Positions 15,801 to 18,570 of a DNA stretch of 18,570 bases are shown here, piece by piece. The position numbers and the translations under genes are program-made. Numbering within the stretch: position 1 is the first letter of the stretch; every line of letters begins with the position of its first letter. Origin of the DNA: Rubripirellula sp. (GTDB lineage Bacteria; Planctomycetota; Planctomycetia; Pirellulales; Pirellulaceae); NCBI GenBank assembly GCA_029287555.1, contig JARFQX010001061.1, forward strand, positions 1-18,570, in the 5' to 3' direction. Below the pieces are notes generated by a model, which did not search any database, had not been told where the DNA came from, and was given only the letters and a program-made list of their open reading frames with translations.

Positions 15801-18049
15801 CGGCCGTTGCGGGCCAGGACTACGTTGGGCAATCGGACACACTCACTTTTGCCAATGGAGAGGCAACGGCCGAGATCACGATTCAAATTACCGACGATTC
15901 GATCATCGAATCCGACGAGAACTTCACAGTGACGCTTTCCAATCCCGGTGGGGGCGCGTCGCTAGGTGCCATTGCGACCGCAACGGTAACGATCCTTGAA
16001 GACGATGTTGCGATCGCCTTCGATGCCAATTCGGCACAGGTCGACGAGGACGCCGGCACGGTGACTTTAAATGTGGTGCGAACCGGAAGTAGCCGCGCCG
16101 CGGTCAGCGTTGACTACGCCACCGTCGACGGGACGGCCGTCGCCGGCGATGATTATGTCTCCGCCAACGCCACGCTTGACTTTGACGCCGGCGTCAACAC
16201 GTTGCCAGTCACGATCCAAATCACCGATGACAAGCTCGATGAACCCAACGAAACGTTTGCGGTTCAATTGAGCAATCCCACCAACGGTGCGGTGCTGGGA
16301 GCCATTGACGAATCCACGGTGACGATTATCGATGACGATGTCGCCGGGGAACTTGGGATTCAGGCGACTGCCACGGTCGGCGAGCAGGCCGGTTCGGTAT
16401 CGCTGACGGTGACCCGAAGCGGTGGTAGTGACGGTCAAGTCACCGTTCAGTTCGCCACCTCGGATGGCACCGCCGATGCTGGGCTTGACTACACGGGCAC
16501 TTCGGGGATGCTGACCTTCCCGGATGGCGTGAACACCCGAACCATCGACGTTCCCATTTTGGACGACGCGGATGGAAACGAACCGGACGAGACTTTCTTC
16601 GTTACGCTCAGCAATCCGACCGGCGCCGCGACCCTGGGCAACGTAACCGCGACCGTTACGATCGTGAGCGTCAATGAACCGCCGGTCGTCGGTGCTCCCG
16701 TTGAGATTGCGCCACAATCCGAAGAAGCACCTGCCTTTACCGTCAGCGAGGCCGATCTGTTGGCAGGTTCCAGCGATCGTGAAGGCGATACCCTTTCGGT
16801 CAGCAATCTGACGTTTGCCTCCGGTGATGCCAGGGGCGTCACGATTAATGCCGATAGTTTATTGGTCGATCCGGCGGCTTACGGCTTCTTGACCGATGGT
16901 GACTCCGCGTCGGCTGTCTACACGTATTCGATTTCCGACGGGGTCAACGATCCTGTCTCCCAGACGGTGACCATCACCATTGATGGTTTCAATGACCCGC
17001 CGGTCGCCCGCAATGACGCCGGTGCGACGTTCGCCGGAGTGACCGTCAACATCGATGTTCTCGACAACGACGATGCCGGTGATGGTGAGGATCAGGTATT
17101 GACGGTCACACAGGCCACCTCGGATGACGGAACGGTGGTGATTCAGGCGGATGGTTCACTTGACTTCACGCCCGCGGTAGGCTTTGTCGGTCAAGCCACG
17201 ATTCAGTACACGATTCAAGACTCGCAGGGCAAAACCGACGCGGCCGACGTCCTGGTTGCGGTGGAAGCCTTCAGCCCATCAAGCATCTCGGGATCGATCT
17301 TCATTGACAATGTCGAGAACCTTTCCGAGATTCTCAACGGCGCTGACCCGATTCGTAACGGAATCAAAGAAGCCGATGAAGACGGAATCGGTGGGGTCGA
17401 GGTTCGACTGTACTCCGCAGCCAACGAGAACGCGACCGGCGAGATTGTCGACGAGACTGTCTTGACCGATTTGGAAGGTGGCTACAAGTTCGATGGACTT
17501 GCTCCAGGTACCTATCGAGTGATCTTCGATGCACCAAGCACCATCATCTACCTCGGCGCGGGCGAGAATGTTGCGACGATCGGCGATACCGGCGCAGTGG
17601 ACCTTGCCGGCGTGAACTTCCCCGTCCTGGGAACTCAAGGCTCATCGCTCGATAACGTCGATATCCTCGCGTCGAGCTACCTCCGCACCAACGCCACGAT
17701 TGACGATCTCTCCAATGGCGGCCGCGAGGGCGGTCTCGTCTCCTTTGACGCGGACGGAAATCAAGAATTCTTGATCGCATTTTCAGGCTATGACGATGTC
17801 AAGTTCGCTGAACTGGCGATGAGCAACGACGGAGATTCGGCGATCTTGACGATCATCGAGGATGACGGAGACGTTATGTCCGCGCTGCTTTCGAGCGACC
17901 ACTTTGTGGTCAGTCACGACGAACGCGGCGTTCAGTTCTTCGGTGGAATGAACGACTTTGACTTCCGGGAAGCCGGCGCCCTGCCGTTCGACGAAGATGA
18001 CTTCCCCACCTACCGTGACGCAGTCGATCGGATTCTCGCGGATCTGTAG
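12848..18049 (+). CDS. Large surface protein: N-terminal dockerins, six Calx-beta repeats, cadherin-like and SdrD-B-like domains
   Basis: The protein is 1,733 residues, from ATG 12848 to a TAG at 18047-18049. Order: basic leader and LERRELLA (residues 41-48); dockerin pair (about residues 62-128); a planctomycete-type sandwich (FNLEVGYRDLRPF, base about 13340); one DG/FEFD module (13859-14116); an unrecognised stretch (about 14200-14640); six Calx-beta repeats (14653-16670); two cadherin/VCBS-like domains (about 16670-17270, with VNEPPVVG, FNDPPVARNDAG and VLDNDD); a SdrD-B-like domain (about 17283-17640, ISGSIFIDN ... GLAPGTYRVIF); and a C-terminal region ending DRILADL. No catalytic motif was found. 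The content fits calcium-rigidified adhesins or matrix proteins outside the cell. It follows the peptidase gene by 218 bases on the same strand, so co-transcription is possible but unproven. Confidence 0.92.
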   Translation: MRNLLQMLRSSGLFAAGKRNRAPSRAGKAPKGSRRPVREQLERRELLASDILASHNYYNPYDVNNDYQITASDALAVINRLSVDQAASEGELSSSLDGTRVTTFADVNADGRVSPADALGVINALSRGEAVEDPLIELYLNASDLNGQLLTPDEISGALTFDVGEQFNLEVGYRDLRPFDTRDNPPDGPSTLDEEVAPVGLFQLVTDIVADQQGFLRPVMYEVQTLSFPKAAVRATSDVTDLLYSNGIGGDTFNVQKSTITSEAAVLQSYVDALTFFGYDEGVDFEVDDLSAGDNYVYRVMWSGEFDNVDLPDVLLDLAETSGDDFVATTDSVSPLLFGIGIPADGQDLSDDVQDGQVFTISRGASSVTYELDFDQSQQVAGSTLVSIPSRTVDAVADAMVDAINPNPFGLIARNLGNGRVELISAEAGVPTEDVVLDLSGTVLSSLEADGELNPASVIENLQLESRTNDGDPYYGVTGELRPYGNSVGGDIVGIGGLGPLADVVTTTDFEFFNGFTGEYNTVPFHAYSFRYEVAAPVVGLNVRTQVSEFFGDNGEEVLVYGQYKLRDDPANLQEDTSKVPQDLVAQGTTAVLVINAEGDAAGVLSISPESISVDEDEGTVQFTVTRSAGSAGQVSVDFAAVDGTAAAGSDYTLTGGTLTFKDGDLSETITANIINDDDIENEESFTVVLSNPTGGATLGTDTSTVRIIDNDVVTPGVLAFSVESASVNEDDGTITLTVNRTGGSDGAVTVDYATADGSATAGEDYTAQSDTLTFAENDTSETITIAITDDMDVESNETFTVSLSNPTGGATLGANTTVTVTIIEDDVPGALAFEVANADVSEDGNQIVLTVLRTGGDAGTVTVDYATADGTATAGADYTAASDTLTFAAGVPSQTITIGIIDDVEVEPNETFTVALSNPTGGATLGANSTATVTILEDDVPGELAFDVASVDVDEDAGTVTLKVQRTNGNDGEVTVDFATSDGTAVAGQDYVGQSDTLTFANGEATAEITIQITDDSIIESDENFTVTLSNPGGGASLGAIATATVTILEDDVAIAFDANSAQVDEDAGTVTLNVVRTGSSRAAVSVDYATVDGTAVAGDDYVSANATLDFDAGVNTLPVTIQITDDKLDEPNETFAVQLSNPTNGAVLGAIDESTVTIIDDDVAGELGIQATATVGEQAGSVSLTVTRSGGSDGQVTVQFATSDGTADAGLDYTGTSGMLTFPDGVNTRTIDVPILDDADGNEPDETFFVTLSNPTGAATLGNVTATVTIVSVNEPPVVGAPVEIAPQSEEAPAFTVSEADLLAGSSDREGDTLSVSNLTFASGDARGVTINADSLLVDPAAYGFLTDGDSASAVYTYSISDGVNDPVSQTVTITIDGFNDPPVARNDAGATFAGVTVNIDVLDNDDAGDGEDQVLTVTQATSDDGTVVIQADGSLDFTPAVGFVGQATIQYTIQDSQGKTDAADVLVAVEAFSPSSISGSIFIDNVENLSEILNGADPIRNGIKEADEDGIGGVEVRLYSAANENATGEIVDETVLTDLEGGYKFDGLAPGTYRVIFDAPSTIIYLGAGENVATIGDTGAVDLAGVNFPVLGTQGSSLDNVDILASSYLRTNATIDDLSNGGREGGLVSFDADGNQEFLIAFSGYDDVKFAELAMSNDGDSAILTIIEDDGDVMSALLSSDHFVVSHDERGVQFFGGMNDFDFREAGALPFDEDDFPTYRDAVDRILADL
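12968..12991 (+). other. Planctomycete N-terminal export motif LERRELLA
   Basis: L-E-R-R-E-L-L-A follows a strongly basic leader of about 40 residues with no long hydrophobic core. It is the same exported-protein motif as in the upstream peptidase and supports the ATG at 12848 as the start. Confidence 0.87.
13030..13230 (+). other. Type I dockerin repeat pair placed at the N-terminus
   Basis: The loops DVNNDYQITASDALAVIN and DVNADGRVSPADALGVIN lie directly after the export motif. The first loop has Y where the conserved turn glycine is normally found; the second has the usual glycine. In the two upstream proteins the dockerin pair is near the C-terminus instead. Confidence 0.85.
13859..14116 (+). 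repeat. DG/FEFD module shared with the giant protein
   Basis: The 86 residues starting FGIGIPADGQ align without gaps to the 86 residues starting FGIGIPSDGQ at 7964-8221 in the giant protein. By direct count 56 of 86 positions are identical, including VTxELDFDQ, DAVADA and AIN. The DNA shows many synonymous differences, so the copies are old or were kept for the protein sequence. Confidence 0.85.
14653..16670 (+). repeat. Six tandem Calx-beta repeats
   Basis: The repeats begin at about 14653, 14997, 15335, 15674, 16013 and 16347, a period of about 112 residues. Each has V/S-x-E-D/Q near the start (VDEDEGTV, VNEDDGTI, VDEDAGTV), FAAVDGTA or YATADGTA, an LTF strand, a DD-x-x-x-E-x-x-E-x-F segment, LSNP-T/G-G-G/A and a closing V-T-I-x-x-D-D. 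These acidic positions match calcium ligands of Calx-beta domains. Repeat 6 has GEQAG where the others have an acidic E-D pair. Each repeat is diverged at synonymous sites. Confidence 0.92.
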
Positions 18050-18087
18050 ACAACCAACCTTGCCGACCACAATTACGAATCATCGAG

Positions 18088-18117
18088 AGCCTCGAGAAGC
18101 GAACGTTTCTCGAGGCT
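18088..18117 (+). terminator. Probable intrinsic terminator after the Calx-beta protein gene
   Basis: The stem pairs 18088-18100 with 18105-18117 (AGCCTCGAGAAGC with GTTTCTCGAGGCT): 13 pairs with one G-T wobble and a four-base loop. It is followed by the T-rich but broken run tcgtttcttgttc. It lies 38 bases after the TAG and before the next reading frame, so it probably ends transcription of the large genes. Confidence 0.75.
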
Positions 18118-18189
18118 AGCTCGTTTCTTGTTCGACTTCTTCCGAGGAGAAAGAGCAGGTTGGGAAAAGGGGCGGAGTGGAAAAGGTCG

Positions 18190-18570
18190 ATGCACGTCAT
18201 TCGCTTGCGGAAGCCATGGAGCAAGACGGTGGACGGAACTTCCGAGGTGCATCGCGTGGATGTTCCGGACGTTTCCGCCTCGTCGGTTGAGTCTGCCAAG
18301 CCCCCAGGCAACAACCAGGACCCAGGCAATAATCAGGATCCGGTCCAGAACCAAGGTCCGTTCCAAAACCGATCGCGGGTCGAGTACCGTCGTCGCTTCA
18401 ACCGACCGAGCGGATTGGTCCAGCAGCGCGTGTTCCTTCGCATTGAAGCCTGGGAGGGTCAACTAGAATCGTTGCAACTCAATGGCGTTGCGATCCCGGT
18501 TCACCAGCGCGACGCGTCGATCGAAGCGAACGTCGCGTCCCTGCTTAAGCGTCACAACGAGCTGATTGTC
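18190..18570 (+). CDS. Uncharacterised protein with PGNNQD repeats and beta-sandwich-like region (3' end missing)
   Basis: The frame is open from ATG 18190 to the right edge (127 codons, no stop). The N-terminus reads MHVIRLRKPW, then a low-complexity linker with two PGNNQD units (18304-18338, an 18-base DNA repeat), then a basic stretch (SRVEYRRRFN). The region from VFLRIEAWEGQ through LQLNG to ASLLKRHNELIV resembles the jelly-roll sugar-binding-like domains found beside glycosidases. AAAAGG lies three bases before the ATG and GGAG lies twelve before it. A TTG at 18160, ten bases after GAGGAG, is an alternative start. The protein follows the terminator hairpin, so it is probably a separate transcription unit. 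The family is not recognised. Confidence 0.6.
   Translation, partial: MHVIRLRKPWSKTVDGTSEVHRVDVPDVSASSVESAKPPGNNQDPGNNQDPVQNQGPFQNRSRVEYRRRFNRPSGLVQQRVFLRIEAWEGQLESLQLNGVAIPVHQRDASIEANVASLLKRHNELIV

Noticed and set aside
15122..15886. Antisense reading frame of about 254 codons under the Calx-beta array
   Set aside because: Its internal repetition merely mirrors the Calx-beta repeats on the + strand.

Overview
The window looks like a moderately GC-rich chromosome segment from a planctomycete, most likely a Pirellulales-type marine bacterium. Three signs support this. Two proteins have the short N-terminal L-E-x-R-x-L-L-A motif typical of exported planctomycete proteins (LESRQLLA and LERRELLA). 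Three proteins carry paired type I dockerin calcium loops. One protein is a giant mosaic surface protein with a GEVED domain. This assignment rests on recognised motifs, not on a database search.

Layout, all on the + strand: (1) 2-9637 is the 3' part of a giant gene that is open at the left edge (at least 3,211 codons visible). It encodes a multidomain extracellular protein with PPC-like beta-sandwich domains, propeller-like stretches, a jelly-roll-like segment, parallel beta-helix segments, at least eight degenerate copies of a module called here the DG/FEFD module, a GEVED domain and a C-terminal dockerin pair. (2) 9638-10082 is a gene-free gap holding a nested inverted-repeat element (9640-9813), a 15-base direct repeat and G-tracts. 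(3) 10083-12629 encodes an exported metzincin/M64-like metallopeptidase (HEMGHIFWALDEY) with a SdrD-B-like domain split by an insertion, and a dockerin pair. (4) 12630-12847 is a short gap without a convincing signal. (5) 12848-18049 encodes a 1,733-residue surface protein with an N-terminal dockerin pair, one DG/FEFD module, six Calx-beta repeats, two cadherin/VCBS-like domains and a SdrD-B-like domain. (6) 18088-18117 is a strong hairpin, probably a terminator. (7) 18190 to the right edge is the start of a further protein, with a PGNNQD repeat and a beta-sandwich-like region.

The three large proteins look like parts of one calcium-dependent cell-surface or matrix apparatus: two adhesin-like giants flanking an exported peptidase. 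The giants share an 86-residue block that aligns without gaps at 56/86 identity, which links them beyond mere adjacency. The function (adhesion, matrix building, particle attachment, or processing of the giants by the peptidase) is inference. No RNA genes, CRISPR arrays, transposase genes or cohesin domains were seen.
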